Shown piece after piece: positions 36,179 through 45,635 of a DNA stretch of 54,366 nt. Origin of the DNA: Acinetobacter sp. B51(2017) (GTDB lineage: Bacteria; Pseudomonadota; Gammaproteobacteria; Pseudomonadales; Moraxellaceae); NCBI RefSeq assembly GCF_003711395.1, contig NZ_PJRJ01000020.1, forward strand, positions 1 through 54,366. The letters run 5' to 3'. A program made the position numbers and the translations under genes. The notes beneath the pieces were generated by a model. The model was given only the letters and a program-made list of their open reading frames with translations, searched no databases and had not been told where the DNA came from. Position 1 is the stretch's first letter; each line of letters starts with the position of its first letter.

Positions 36179-37258
36179 TTAGAAGTCGTAACGCATACCT
36201 ACAGACAAACCAAGTGCGGTTTCGCCCGCAGCATTTACGCCTTGATCTTTGGCAGGCTTGTTACTGCGTGCTTGTGACCATGGTGTTAACGTGGCATTGT
36301 CATCATTCATCACAGCAGCTACGTTGCTATAGATACGTAACTGACTATCTAAACGATGTTCTAGACCTAAAGCCAATAAAGTTGAGTTGGCATCGTCGCT
36401 ATCAACTTCACGATGGAAGACTTGACCACGTAATGAGGTTTTTGCTGCTAATTTATAGTCGGCCGCTACACCAAGCACATGCGCATCGGCATTCACGCCT
36501 ACATCATTGTCACTGCTGGTAAACTGATATAAACCACCTAAGTTAAAGGCAGGTGTAATTTTATAACTTGCTGCTAAACGGAAACCATCACGCTCACCGC
36601 GGCTAACATCTTCTTCATAATGCTCATAAGCTGCGGCTAAATCTAAATCACCCGCTTTGTAGTTTAAGCCCAAATCATAGGCTTTAGATTTTTCGTTGCT
36701 TGCTTCGGTAGATTCATCGGCGATCATGGTGCCATTGTGTAAAGACAATGCCGCTTTAGCGGTAAAACCACCCCCAAATTTTGGCGATTGGTATTCGATG
36801 GTATTTGGATTACGTTCGTCAAAACGATGATCATAAGCACGGGTGATATTACGTAAATCACCGACTTGGTCACCAAAGAAATTCACTGGGTTACGTGCGG
36901 CTTTAAATGGTGAGTCAAAACGGCCCACTTTGACCTGACCAAAGTCACCTTTTAAGCCAACGTAGGTGTCACGCGTGGAAAAATCAACAGAATCTTTACT
37001 GTCATCTGCGCCGCTGGCGAAGTTAATTTGTTGTTCGATTTGTGCAAATGCGGTTAAATTTGGGTTGACTTGATGTTCAACTTTAAAGCCTAAGCGTGAA
37101 GCATTCGACGATAAAGCCACTTCATTATAATCTTTGCCGTCATCTAAATAATCTAAAGAAACGTGTGCACGACCATAAAGTTTAATATCTGCTGCCATTG
37201 CTAAGGCTGGTGTAAAAAGTGTTGCCCCAATTGCCAGTGCACAAAGTGTTTTGTTCAT
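36179..37258 (-). CDS. Gram-negative general porin
   Basis: A 359-residue outer-membrane beta-barrel. The signal peptide MNKTLCALAIGATLFTPALAMA is followed by ADIKLYGRAHVSLDYL, the standard porin first strand. Alternating aromatic and charged strands continue to a C-terminal GLSVGMRYDF that ends in phenylalanine, the BAM signal. The charged loop DSPFKAARNPVNFFGDQVGDLRNI is the likely constriction loop L3. Specificity is unknown. GGAGCAAACA precedes the ATG, and the 170-base region upstream should hold the promoter. Confidence 0.9.
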   Translation of the reverse strand: MNKTLCALAIGATLFTPALAMAADIKLYGRAHVSLDYLDDGKDYNEVALSSNASRLGFKVEHQVNPNLTAFAQIEQQINFASGADDSKDSVDFSTRDTYVGLKGDFGQVKVGRFDSPFKAARNPVNFFGDQVGDLRNITRAYDHRFDERNPNTIEYQSPKFGGGFTAKAALSLHNGTMIADESTEASNEKSKAYDLGLNYKAGDLDLAAAYEHYEEDVSRGERDGFRLAASYKITPAFNLGGLYQFTSSDNDVGVNADAHVLGVAADYKLAAKTSLRGQVFHREVDSDDANSTLLALGLEHRLDSQLRIYSNVAAVMNDDNATLTPWSQARSNKPAKDQGVNAAGETALGLSVGMRYDF

Positions 37259-37390
37259 TGTTTGCTCCAGTAAAGAACTGAGCAGTAAGAAATATTTACT
37301 GCGCTTTATTGGCGCTCAGTATTGTCAATAAATAAGACAGTTCAATGAACAAATGATTGCAGTTTGATGACGATTCACAAGAATAAGCAC

Positions 37391-37418
37391 AAAAAACGGA
37401 GCCAAATAGCTCCGTTTG
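37391..37418 (-). terminator. Terminator of the HIT-family gene
   Basis: AAACGGAGC pairs with GCTCCGTTT around CAAATA; on the minus strand a T-run follows, 12 bases after the HIT stop. Confidence 0.85.
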
Positions 37419-37429
37419 TGAAGAAGTGT

Positions 37430-37843
37430 TTAAAGTGCGGCTTTAATTTTTTCTGCTAATGCTTGAATTTGTACTTGATCACCCATTACGGCGCCGTGTT
37501 TACCTAACTCATGAATAGAGCTTGGAATGAGATGAAAATGCACATGCGGTACAGTTTGACCCGCAGCAGCACCAGAGAGTTGCATCAGGACAATGCCTTG
37601 AACGTCTAAGGCTTTTTCCATAGCTTTGGCAACTTTTTGCACGACTTGAATGGTATAAGCCGCCGCTTCAGGTGCTAAATCAAGCAATGTTACCGCAGGG
37701 GACTTTGGAATCACCAAAGTATGGCCATCTGCTTGCGGCATGATATCCATAAAAGCTAAGACCTGTTCGTCTTCGTAGACTTTAATGGCTGGTAACTCAC
37801 CACGTAAAATACGAGCAAAAATGTTTTGATCATCGTAAGCCAT
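37430..37843 (-). CDS. HIT-family purine nucleotide hydrolase (HinT-like)
   Basis: A 137-residue histidine-triad protein. The catalytic triad motif is H-V-H-F-H-L-I in QTVPHVHFHLIPSS, and the N-terminus NIFARILRGELPAIKVYEDEQVLAFMDI is typical for the family. HIT proteins hydrolyse adenosine phosphoramidates or related nucleotides. AAGGAAAAATC precedes the ATG. It follows the YARHG gene on the same strand with 25 bases between, so the two may share a transcript. Confidence 0.9.
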   Translation of the reverse strand: MAYDDQNIFARILRGELPAIKVYEDEQVLAFMDIMPQADGHTLVIPKSPAVTLLDLAPEAAAYTIQVVQKVAKAMEKALDVQGIVLMQLSGAAAGQTVPHVHFHLIPSSIHELGKHGAVMGDQVQIQALAEKIKAAL

Positions 37844-37868
37844 GATTTTTCCTTAAAAATCGCTGTAA

Positions 37869-38138
37869 TTATTTACAGTTCAATTCTTTCTGTTTTTGCT
37901 TGATTTGGTCAAGACGTTGTTGCTCTTTTTCTGAGAACTTTGGTTCTTTACTCAAATGACAGTTTTTGCCATCAAAACGAGCTTGTTTGGCTGGGTCTTT
38001 AAAGCAAAAGCCCTTAGAAGCATAAATCACATCATGATCATCTTGCAGCTTCTGGCATTGCTGCTCATTGGCCGTGGCGTGGGTTGCAGCCAACAGGGTC
38101 ATTAAGCTTGCTATCGCTGCAATGGTGAATTTCATCAT
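37869..38138 (-). CDS. Small secreted YARHG-domain-like protein
   Basis: An 89-residue protein with a signal peptide MMKFTIAAIASLMTLLAATHATA. The mature part has four cysteines (QQCQ, GFCF, KNCH, LNC) and the segment IYASKGFCFKDPAKQARF, which matches the YARHG motif pattern of small extracytoplasmic domains. The role is unknown; peptidoglycan or surface association has been proposed for the domain. AGGAATATCAAC precedes the first ATG (38136-38138). Confidence 0.75.
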   Translation of the reverse strand: MMKFTIAAIASLMTLLAATHATANEQQCQKLQDDHDVIYASKGFCFKDPAKQARFDGKNCHLSKEPKFSEKEQQRLDQIKQKQKELNCK

Positions 38139-38215
38139 GTTGATATTCCTTCATGAATTAAATGATGTATGCCTCTAATATTGGGGTGCTGGATGCAAAA
38201 TACAATGACTAAAGC

Positions 38216-39088
38216 TTACTCAATTGTAATTTTATTCCAAGTTTCATACAGGTGGGCAAGGGTAGAAAAATCACTGCTCTGATCAGTTTGGTTGCTGGCT
38301 GCTTGCACTAAACTTTGAGTTTGGGCAATGACAGGTGCTGCTAATTTAGCCTGACGGACTAAGTCTAGCGCAATGCCAGTATCTTTGGCTAATAATGGAA
38401 GCGCAAAGGTCAATGGGAATTCACGATTAAGAATGCGTTGCGGTAATACGCTTTCGGTGACGCCACTTTTGCCACTTGAGGCATTAATACAAGCTAAAGC
38501 GCCATTTAAATCTACGCCGTGCGCTTTTAATGTGCCAAAACCCTCTAAAGCCGCACATAGATTCACTGCCATCAGCATATTATTGACCGCTTTTACTGCA
38601 AAGCCTGCACCGGGTTCACCCACATGTTGAATCAGTTCAGCAAAACATTCAATTGCAGGTAAAGCGCGTTCAACATCTTGAGCAGCACCGCCAATCATCA
38701 CAGTTAGGGTGCCTTTTTCAGCACCAATGGTTTGACCTGAAACTGGCGCATCTAAAAAGCCAATCTGTTGGGCCTTGAGGCGGCTATGTAACAGACGCGC
38801 GCTGTCTGGCACACCGCTGGTGCAATCGACCCAAATTGAACCAGGTTTTAATTGCACAGTTTCTATTAAATCAATGACATCTTGACTGGTGGGTAAGCAT
38901 GAAAAAATCACATCGGCTTGTACGGCTTGCGCCAGTTCTACAGCTTGTGAGCCATATTCAGCAGCATGTTGTTCGGCTTTAACAAAATTACGGTTCCATA
39001 CCCACACCTGTGCAAAATTATTTACCAAGTGTGCTGCCATACGGTAGCCCATTGCGCCTAAACCAATGAATGCAACGGATTGAATCAT
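38216..39088 (-). CDS. Beta-hydroxyacid dehydrogenase (3-hydroxyisobutyrate dehydrogenase-like)
   Basis: I start at ATG 39086-39088 (MIQSVAFIGLGAMG), which has AAGGG at suitable distance; the frame extends to 39151 without support. The 290-residue NAD(P) enzyme has GLGAMGYRMAAHL (about 9-21), the substrate-binding DAPVSGQTIGAEKGTL near 120, and the catalytic lysine in GAGFAVKAVNNMLMA near 170. Substrate candidates are 3-hydroxyisobutyrate, tartronate semialdehyde or similar; the sequence does not settle it. It follows the PhaC-like hydrolase by 14 bases, suggesting an operon. Confidence 0.88.
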   Translation of the reverse strand: MIQSVAFIGLGAMGYRMAAHLVNNFAQVWVWNRNFVKAEQHAAEYGSQAVELAQAVQADVIFSCLPTSQDVIDLIETVQLKPGSIWVDCTSGVPDSARLLHSRLKAQQIGFLDAPVSGQTIGAEKGTLTVMIGGAAQDVERALPAIECFAELIQHVGEPGAGFAVKAVNNMLMAVNLCAALEGFGTLKAHGVDLNGALACINASSGKSGVTESVLPQRILNREFPLTFALPLLAKDTGIALDLVRQAKLAAPVIAQTQSLVQAASNQTDQSSDFSTLAHLYETWNKITIE

Positions 39089-39102
39089 GCGGATACCCTT
39101 TT

Positions 39103-40197
39103 TTATATCTGTGTCGATCGTTGTGTCAGCCAAGCCGCCATCTGTGGCCAAAATTCCTTGGCTGTATTTTGGTTAGACATAATCCCCATATGCCCACCTG
39201 GGATCAGAGTAAACGTGACATCCGTACTACTTGTCAATTCACATAAAGGCGCTACCGCTTTGGCTGAGACCAATTGATCGCGCAAACCCGCGCCCACCAA
39301 GAGATTGCAGTGAATATTTTTTAAATCGATAAGTTTATTATTTAAGTGAATATGACCGTTTTTGAGTGGGTTTTGCAGCCAAATATTGAGCATCATGTCT
39401 TGATTGATACCACCCGGGTAATCAATCATGTCGTTTAAATAAGCGCCCATGGTGGCATGTTCTTGCACAATTTGTGGATCATCTAAATTTTGCAAAAAGC
39501 GTTTATGACCATTGAACCAACCTTTTGGATCTAACAACTTAAATACAAAAGCATTGAGTTTGCCGGGGGTTTGAATCATTTTCTTGGGAAGTTTGCCTTG
39601 ATACAGTGTCTCGGCAAGGCGTGGATAGCGTTGTAAAATCTTTTGCGTGTGTTTGAGTAATTCGCCGTGCCAACCGGTTAAGAAAGTATCAATTGGCGCA
39701 CCTAAGGTAATTAAGTTTTTAATATGCTTGGAGTGATGATGCGCGGTATACAGCGTAGCGAATAAGCCCCCCATGCTCCATCCGTGTAGAGAGACCTCCT
39801 CACTATCGGCATGCTTACGGATATAGCTTAAACACGCTGGAATCGTGTCTTCTAAGAAGCTCATAAAATTAAGTTGGTGATGGCTATAGTTCAAGCGTCC
39901 CCAATCGAGTAAATACACTTCAAAGCCTTGTTGCTGGAAGTAATTGACTAAAGAACGATAAGGATACAAATCGTAAATCGAAACAGTCACAGCAAGTGGT
40001 GGAATAAACACCAAAGGCTGTAAAAATTTACGTTCTACCGCAGGATAATGACGTACTTTGGCATGTTCATACTCAAAAATCACCTGATACGGTGTGCTTT
40101 GCGAGACCACCAGTGAGGTACTACGAAACACCCGAGTAGATAAGTTTTTCAATTTATCTGTTTGATTTTTCAGGTTGAATTTGCCTAACTTTCTCAT
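39103..40197 (-). CDS. PhaC-like alpha/beta hydrolase with serine nucleophile
   Basis: A 364-residue protein. LVFIPPLAVTVSIYDLYPYR, then GFEVYLLDWGRL (about 91-102), then a nucleophile elbow, a D-x-L-V block (LRDQLVSA) and GGHMGIM near the end follow the order of class III PHA synthases. At the elbow the PhaC cysteine (G-x-C-x-G) is replaced by serine in GWS141MGG, so a hydrolase (esterase or depolymerase-like) role is more likely than polymerisation. The start ATG is 40195-40197; a GTG at 40206 is an alternative. The dehydrogenase gene follows 14 bases downstream. Confidence 0.78.
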   Translation of the reverse strand: MRKLGKFNLKNQTDKLKNLSTRVFRSTSLVVSQSTPYQVIFEYEHAKVRHYPAVERKFLQPLVFIPPLAVTVSIYDLYPYRSLVNYFQQQGFEVYLLDWGRLNYSHHQLNFMSFLEDTIPACLSYIRKHADSEEVSLHGWSMGGLFATLYTAHHHSKHIKNLITLGAPIDTFLTGWHGELLKHTQKILQRYPRLAETLYQGKLPKKMIQTPGKLNAFVFKLLDPKGWFNGHKRFLQNLDDPQIVQEHATMGAYLNDMIDYPGGINQDMMLNIWLQNPLKNGHIHLNNKLIDLKNIHCNLLVGAGLRDQLVSAKAVAPLCELTSSTDVTFTLIPGGHMGIMSNQNTAKEFWPQMAAWLTQRSTQI

Positions 40198-40330
40198 AAA
40201 TAGCACATCTTTAGCAGTAGATTTGGACGAAGTCTAAACGATCATTGTATATTTTACCTTGACCGATAAGATACTAGGCGCTCAAAATGTTGGCAATTCT
40301 TCACACAGGCAGTCATGGACTGAAAATATA

Positions 40331-41518
40331 ATGAGCCAATACGACGATCTTGAATACCAATTAGATACTTTAGCACTACGTACCGGCCACACACGTAGCT
40401 TTGAGGGTGAACACGGCGAGCCAATCTTCTTAACCTCATCTTTTGTGTATGCCAATGCCGCAGAAGCTGCAGCGAAGTTCTCAGGTCAAGAGCCGGGTAA
40501 TATCTATTCACGTTTTACTAATCCTACCGTTGCAATGTTTGAAAAACGTCTTGCAGCGTTAGAAGGTGCAGAACGTGCCGTGGCAACAAGTTCGGGTATG
40601 GCTGCCATTATGGCTGTAGCAATGTCGTATTTAAAACAAGGCGATCATGTGATTTGTTCACGCGCCGTGTTTGGTTCGACTGTGGCGATGTTTGAAAAAT
40701 ATGTGGCGAAGTTTGGTGTTGCAGTTGATTTTGTCGATTTAACCGATCTAGATGCATGGAAAAATGCAGTTCAACCAACGACTAAACTTTTATTTGTAGA
40801 ATCACCATCTAACCCACTTGCTGAAGTGGCTGATATTCAAGCTTTAGCGGATATTGCCCATGCAAATGGCGCTTTACTTGCTATTGATAACAGCTTCTGT
40901 ACGCCGGTATTACAGCAACCGCTAAAATTTGGTGCTGACTTGGTGGTGTATTCAGCAACTAAATACTTAGATGGTCAAGGTCGTGCTTTAGGTGGTGCAG
41001 TGGTGGGTAATCATGCCTTACTTGAAGATGTATTTGGTTATGTACGTACTACCGGCCCATCAATGAGCCCATTTAACGCTTGGGTATTCTTAAAAGGTTT
41101 AGAAACACTGCGTTTACGTATGCGTGAACATTCAGCGAGTGCACAAAAATTAGCAGAATTTTTAGATGCACATGATAAAGTTGAAAAAGTGTACTACGCA
41201 GGTCTACCGGCACACGTGGGTCATGAATTAGCAGCAAAACAACAAACTGGTTTTGGTGGCATTGTTTCCTTTGAAGTGAAAGGCGAACGTGAAGGCGCTT
41301 GGAAAGTCATCGACAATACCCAATTTATTTCAATTACTGGTAATTTGGGTGATGCAAAATCAACCATTACTCATCCTGCCACCACCACACATGGCAAATT
41401 ATCAGCAGATGCCAAAGCTGCAGCTGGTATTCGTGAAGGTTTGATCCGCGTGTCTGTTGGTTTAGAAGATATTGATGATATTATTCGCGATCTTTCTCGC
41501 GGATTAGATCTGATCTAA
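40331..41518 (+). CDS. metZ: O-succinylhomoserine sulfhydrylase
   Basis: PLP enzyme that makes homocysteine directly from O-succinylhomoserine and sulfide. From the ATG at 40331 ([19 protein letters not shown]) it has 395 residues; the longer frame to 40259 lacks a start site and runs into the promoter region. The PLP lysine is K211 in [18 protein letters not shown], and the Cys/Met-metabolism signature [16 protein letters not shown] is present. The sequence is closest in my reading to MetZ of pseudomonads and not to MetB or MetY, but substrate preference is an inference. Confidence 0.9.
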   Translation: MSQYDDLEYQLDTLALRTGHTRSFEGEHGEPIFLTSSFVYANAAEAAAKFSGQEPGNIYSRFTNPTVAMFEKRLAALEGAERAVATSSGMAAIMAVAMSYLKQGDHVICSRAVFGSTVAMFEKYVAKFGVAVDFVDLTDLDAWKNAVQPTTKLLFVESPSNPLAEVADIQALADIAHANGALLAIDNSFCTPVLQQPLKFGADLVVYSATKYLDGQGRALGGAVVGNHALLEDVFGYVRTTGPSMSPFNAWVFLKGLETLRLRMREHSASAQKLAEFLDAHDKVEKVYYAGLPAHVGHELAAKQQTGFGGIVSFEVKGEREGAWKVIDNTQFISITGNLGDAKSTITHPATTTHGKLSADAKAAAGIREGLIRVSVGLEDIDDIIRDLSRGLDLI

Positions 41519-41543
41519 TTATTACGTTTTTTCGGAGATTTTT

Positions 41544-41873
41544 ATGAACATTAATATGTTGATGCAGCAAGCACAGCGCATGCAAAAAGACATGGAAGCC
41601 AACGTGAAGAAGGCTAAAGAACAGCTGGCGCAAACTGAAGTGCACGCAGAAGCGGGTGGCGGTTTAGTCAAAGTAACCATGACTTGCCGCAATGTGGTGA
41701 AACGTATTCAAATCGATCCTGAATTATTACAAGACGATGCAGATATGATTGAAGACCTAATTGCAGCAGCAATGAATGATGCAGCGCGTCAAGCAGAAGC
41801 GATTTCTGAAGAAACCATGAAATCTGCGAATCAAGGCATGGGCCTACCGCCTGGTCTTGCGGGTATGTTCTAA
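41544..41873 (+). CDS. YbaB/EbfC-family nucleoid-associated protein
   Basis: A 109-residue dimeric DNA-binding protein. The family signature is visible from [20 protein letters not shown] through [25 protein letters not shown]. The C-terminus [11 protein letters not shown] is also typical. CGGAGA precedes the ATG. It lies 12 bases before recR, the conserved ybaB-recR pair. Confidence 0.94.
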   Translation: MNINMLMQQAQRMQKDMEANVKKAKEQLAQTEVHAEAGGGLVKVTMTCRNVVKRIQIDPELLQDDADMIEDLIAAAMNDAARQAEAISEETMKSANQGMGLPPGLAGMF

Positions 41874-41885
41874 GGAATTAAGGTA

Positions 41886-42482
41886 ATGTTTAGTGATCGT
41901 TTTGATCAACTGGTACAAGCATTACGTGTTCTACCTAGCGTTGGGCCGAAATCGGCTCAGCGCATGGCATTACATTTAATGTTAAAAAACCGTGAAGGTG
42001 CTTATCAACTTGCACATGCTTTAACTGAAGCGGGTAATAGCTTACATGCATGCAGCATTTGTCATTCTTTAACCGAAGATGATGTGTGTGAAATTTGTGC
42101 AGCTCATGACCGTGATGCTGAGTTGCTGTGTGTAGTGGAATCACCCGCCGATGTCATGGCGATTGAGCAAAGTGGTAGCTTTCGTGGTAAATATCATGTC
42201 TTAGGTGGGCATTTATCACCACTCGATGGTATTGGCCCTGAAGAAATTGGTATTCCATACTTGTTGCAGCGTTTAACCCAAGGCGAGATTAAAGAAGTCA
42301 TTTTAGCCACCAATGCGACAGTAGAAGGTCAAGCCACGGCGCACTACTTATTAGAAGCCAGTAAGCATTTACCGATTACCATGACCCGTATTGCCCAAGG
42401 CGTGCCACAAGGGGGCGAACTTGAATATGTGGATAGTCATACTTTAAGCCAAGCTGTGTATAATCGAATGCGCATGAAATAA
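41886..42482 (+). CDS. recR: Recombination protein RecR
   Basis: Part of the RecFOR pathway that loads RecA at gaps. The 198-residue protein has an N-terminal helix-hairpin-helix (LPSVGPKSAQRMALHLM), the four-cysteine zinc finger CSICHSLTEDDVCEIC (about 57-72), and a Toprim domain starting LLCVVESPADVMAIE. The C-terminal Walker-like QGVPQGGELEYVD is present. The pair with ybaB is conserved. Confidence 0.97.
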   Translation: MFSDRFDQLVQALRVLPSVGPKSAQRMALHLMLKNREGAYQLAHALTEAGNSLHACSICHSLTEDDVCEICAAHDRDAELLCVVESPADVMAIEQSGSFRGKYHVLGGHLSPLDGIGPEEIGIPYLLQRLTQGEIKEVILATNATVEGQATAHYLLEASKHLPITMTRIAQGVPQGGELEYVDSHTLSQAVYNRMRMK

Positions 42483-42657
42483 ATTTTTATGCGTTTTAAC
42501 TTTTATATAAAAAAAATATAAGTATCTTTATATATCCTCGAGAAAATTTAAATAAAATGTGAAATAAAGCACATAAAATTATATTTTTTTATATCTAAAT
42601 TATATAGATGTAGCTAAAATAATGGGGTTAAAAAACTATCCAACGACAATCTAAGAT

Positions 42658-43773
42658 ATGTTTCAGTTTATCCAACAGCAAAAAGACTTGGAGCCAATTT
42701 TAGGGCAAATGGAACAGTGTTCGACTTACGGTTTAGACACCGAATTTATTAAAGTGGACACTCTTTGGCCAAAACTTGGTGTTTTTCAAATTAATGTTGC
42801 CAATCAAGTCTATTTACTCGATGGAACTACATTAGATTTAAGCGCCTTTTGGCAAAAAATATTTGCTGCTAAGCAAAATATTTTTCATGCCTGTGGGGAA
42901 GATATTGATCTGATCTACCATTACGCACAGCAAAATAACCTCAATAATGTGTTTGATACGCAAGTGGCTTTATCCTTTTTAGGTTATGGTCTGCAAGTCA
43001 GTTATCAGAATGCGCTGAAAACCTTGCTCAATATTGAGATTGATAAAGACCAAACCCGTTCCGACTGGTTAGCGCGTCCTTTAAGTCAAGAGCAGCTCAA
43101 TTATGCAGCCAATGATGTACTGTATATTATGCAGTTGTCAGAAAAAATTCAGACTGAGCTACGTGCTAAAGGCATGCTAGAGTGGGTATTAGAAGATTGC
43201 CGTCATCTCACCTATGAGATTGGTCAACACACAGCGACTCAAGATTTATATCAGGATGTGGGTAATTACCGTCATTCACGCCGTCAGTTAATGCAATTGC
43301 AGCGTCTAGCAGTGTGGCGTGACGAACTCGCCAAAGCCTTAAATATTCCCAAAAGCTTTATTCTTAAAAATTCAAGTTTATTGGATGTGGTTGAGAAAAA
43401 TCCGCGCAATCCGTTTGTATTGGCCACAGTAAAAGATATTCGGGCCAATATTGTACGTGAATACGGCAAAACGATTTTGGCTTTGCTTAAAGATTTACCT
43501 GAGCCAGAGCAGTGGCCAGAGCGCTTACCACGACCATTACGTGCTTCGCAACAACTCAGCGAACAGATTGAGCAGATTTTAGCAAACGCCGTGGCAGAAA
43601 CAGGTATTCCTAAAGAAGTCTTGATGCGTAAAAAGTGGTTGAATGCCTTGCATCAGCATGCGCTGTTGCAACGCACAGAACAGGATCTACCTGCTTATCT
43701 ATTGGGTTGGCGTTATCCTTTGCTGACGCGGCCATTATTAGATGTTTTTTGCCAAGTCAGTGATTTGGCTTAA
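42658..43773 (+). CDS. rnd: Ribonuclease D
   Basis: 3'-5' exoribonuclease for tRNA and small-RNA end maturation. The 371-residue protein has the DEDDy exonuclease residues D27 and E29 in GLDTEFIKVDTLWP, an aspartate in FHACGEDIDLIYHY, and Y...D in LNYAANDVLYIMQL. An HRDC domain follows around 210-285 (QLQRLAVWRDELAKALNIPK). The length fits E. coli RNase D (375). The 175-base A/T-rich gap upstream should contain the promoter. The ribosome-binding site is weak. Confidence 0.94.
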   Translation: MFQFIQQQKDLEPILGQMEQCSTYGLDTEFIKVDTLWPKLGVFQINVANQVYLLDGTTLDLSAFWQKIFAAKQNIFHACGEDIDLIYHYAQQNNLNNVFDTQVALSFLGYGLQVSYQNALKTLLNIEIDKDQTRSDWLARPLSQEQLNYAANDVLYIMQLSEKIQTELRAKGMLEWVLEDCRHLTYEIGQHTATQDLYQDVGNYRHSRRQLMQLQRLAVWRDELAKALNIPKSFILKNSSLLDVVEKNPRNPFVLATVKDIRANIVREYGKTILALLKDLPEPEQWPERLPRPLRASQQLSEQIEQILANAVAETGIPKEVLMRKKWLNALHQHALLQRTEQDLPAYLLGWRYPLLTRPLLDVFCQVSDLA

Positions 43774-43814
43774 AACTTTACATTTCTTCACTGAAAGCAT
43801 TAATATTTCAGTAT

Positions 43815-43859
43815 TATAAAAAGACAGGTCCACGAAAAGCTGCGGTATCTGTCTTTTTT
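43815..43859 (+). terminator. Terminator of rnd
   Basis: AAAAAGACAG (43818-43827) pairs with CTGTCTTTTT (43849-43858) around a 21-base loop with some internal pairing, and T-rich sequence follows. Confidence 0.8.
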
Positions 43860-43884
43860 ATTGTATGCTGTTGTAAGTTGTTTT

Positions 43885-44199
43885 ATGAGTTCTAATATGT
43901 ACTGTTCTATTTATAAATCGAGCAAAAAAGACGAAATGTATTTATACGTGATTCGTCCAAATGAAAGTGAAGCTGAGGGTTTTGACCCGCTGTTGGTATT
44001 GCCAGAAGCGGTACGTGGTGCCTTTGGCCGTGCAACGTTTGTTATGGATTTAGAATTACATGCAGAACGCAAATTGGCGCGTGTGAATGTCTTACATGTG
44101 TTGGATTCACTAGAAACTAAAGGTTTCTTCTTACAAATGCCGCCAGAAGGTTTAATTAATCCAAATGCAGTGGAACCTGAAGGTTTGCGCGGCGCATAA
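43885..44199 (+). CDS. YcgL-domain protein
   Basis: Small soluble protein of the YcgL family. The signature [16 protein letters not shown] opens the domain, and FFLQMPPEG closes the conserved part. From the ATG at 43885 it has 104 residues; an ATG at 43897 (MYCSIYKS) is equally close to the family's usual start. The frame extends back to 43861, but that lies directly behind the rnd terminator. The function is unknown. The next gene follows after 21 bases on the same strand. Confidence 0.82.
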   Translation: MSSNMYCSIYKSSKKDEMYLYVIRPNESEAEGFDPLLVLPEAVRGAFGRATFVMDLELHAERKLARVNVLHVLDSLETKGFFLQMPPEGLINPNAVEPEGLRGA

Positions 44200-44220
44200 T
44201 CATCAATCAGGAGAGAAGAG

Positions 44221-44586
44221 ATGGATTTGACATTTTTGGACGCCATTCCTGAAGACCTGATTGCGATCACGGTTTATTTAGGCGGAAGTGCCATTGTTTT
44301 ATGGTGCTGGTATGAAATTGCCAAACGCCTACCTAAACTGTTAGGTGGCATGACTTGGATTCTAGGTTTTGCCATCTTACTGACCCCAACGGTGTCAGAA
44401 GGCAGTAATGCTGCACTTGCACCTGCGATTTTTGGTTTAATCTTTGGCGTACTCACTAAAGATATGCCATTGGTCTGGGCAAACCTCGCCAGTATTTTAT
44501 TAGTGACAGGCGTGGGTGCGATTCTCGGCTATTGTTGGTCTAAATATAGCGCCAATAAAGCACAACAACACAAGTCTCCATTATAA
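44221..44586 (+). CDS. Small inner-membrane protein of unknown function
   Basis: A 121-residue protein with hydrophobic segments at about 15-33, 44-60, 66-80 and 86-108, and a basic C-terminal tail. AGGAGAGAAGAG precedes the ATG. I recognise no family. It lies 21 bases after the YcgL gene and 18 before the MoxR ATPase gene, so it may be co-expressed with the MoxR/VWA pair. Confidence 0.65.
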   Translation: MDLTFLDAIPEDLIAITVYLGGSAIVLWCWYEIAKRLPKLLGGMTWILGFAILLTPTVSEGSNAALAPAIFGLIFGVLTKDMPLVWANLASILLVTGVGAILGYCWSKYSANKAQQHKSPL

Positions 44587-44604
44587 TAAACACAGGGATG
44601 AAAT

Positions 44605-45456
44605 ATGGTTGTGGATCAGACACAATTTAGCGGTAGCGACAGTTATATTGCCACCGAGAGTCTTCAACTGGCAGTGAAAGCCGCACGTCAATTACAAAAG
44701 CCATTGTTAATTAAAGGTGAGCCAGGTACAGGCAAGACTTTACTTGCTGAGCAAGTGGCACATCGTTTGAATTTACCTTTACTCACTTGGCATATTAAAT
44801 CGACCACTAAAGCGCAACAAGGCCTATATGAATATGACGCCGTGTCACGCTTACGTGATAGCCAATTGGGCGATGACCGTGTTTATGACATCAAAAATTA
44901 TATTAAACCTGGTAAATTGTGGCAGGCTTTTGCGCATGAGCAGCGCTGTGTCCTACTTATTGATGAAATTGATAAAGCTGATATCGAGTTTCCGAATGAC
45001 TTACTACACGAACTCGATAAAATGTCGTTCTTTGTCTATGAAACTGGCGAAACGATTACAGCCAAGCAGCGACCGATTGTGATTATTACCTCTAACAACG
45101 AAAAAGAATTGCCAGATGCTTTTTTACGTCGTTGTTTCTTCCATTATATCGACTTCCCTGATGAAGACACCATGCGTCAAATCATTGCTGTGCATTTTCC
45201 AAAAATCTCGACACAATTGGTTAATGAAGCGCTACAAGTCTTCTTTAAATTACGTCAATTGCCGGGTTTAAAGAAACCACCATCGACTTCAGAACTCATT
45301 GATTGGCTTAGTCTACTTATGGCTGATGATATGCCTGCAGATATCTTAAGCAATCATGATAAGAGCAACGCGATTCCACCTTTATATGGTGCTTTACTGA
45401 AAAATGAGCAAGATGTACAGCTGCTAGAACGCTTGGCGTTTATGTCACGTCGTTAA
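44605..45456 (+). CDS. MoxR-type AAA+ ATPase
   Basis: A 283-residue AAA+ protein. Walker A is GEPGTGKTLLAEQVA (about 38-52), Walker B is CVLLIDEIDKAD (about 115-126), sensor 1 lies in IVIITSNNEKELPDAFLRRC with the arginine finger region. MoxR ATPases act with VWA-domain proteins as chaperones for metal insertion or complex assembly. The VWA partner gene follows after a 179-base gap containing a weak terminator. The target of this pair is not apparent. Confidence 0.9.
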   Translation: MVVDQTQFSGSDSYIATESLQLAVKAARQLQKPLLIKGEPGTGKTLLAEQVAHRLNLPLLTWHIKSTTKAQQGLYEYDAVSRLRDSQLGDDRVYDIKNYIKPGKLWQAFAHEQRCVLLIDEIDKADIEFPNDLLHELDKMSFFVYETGETITAKQRPIVIITSNNEKELPDAFLRRCFFHYIDFPDEDTMRQIIAVHFPKISTQLVNEALQVFFKLRQLPGLKKPPSTSELIDWLSLLMADDMPADILSNHDKSNAIPPLYGALLKNEQDVQLLERLAFMSRR

Positions 45457-45471
45457 TCAACTCATTTAATA

Positions 45472-45500
45472 TCAGCTGGTTTATCCGGCTTTTATTTTAT
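45472..45500 (+). terminator. Weak terminator after the MoxR gene
   Basis: AGCTGG (45474-45479) pairs with CCGGCT (45485-45490), including one G-T pair, around TTTAT, and TTTATTTTAT follows. Confidence 0.6.
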
Positions 45501-45635
45501 CTTGGTATTATAGACAAGGCTTTTTTGCGCTTAAACCCAGTGTATTGCGTATAGACTATGGTCAGCATAAGATGAAATGAGGTCAGCGGGGATTTACCGT
45601 TTAAAGATACAACTTGAAATGGACTGGATGTATTT

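Noticed and set aside
40259..40330. N-terminal extension of MetZ
   Set aside because: The frame is open but has no good start signal and lies in the divergent promoter region; the ATG at 40331 gives the usual length.
42483..42657. Very A/T-rich gap before rnd considered as an origin or transferred DNA
   Set aside because: Only 175 bases, flanked by core genes, with no repeats or DnaA-box cluster that I can see; a promoter region is enough to explain it.
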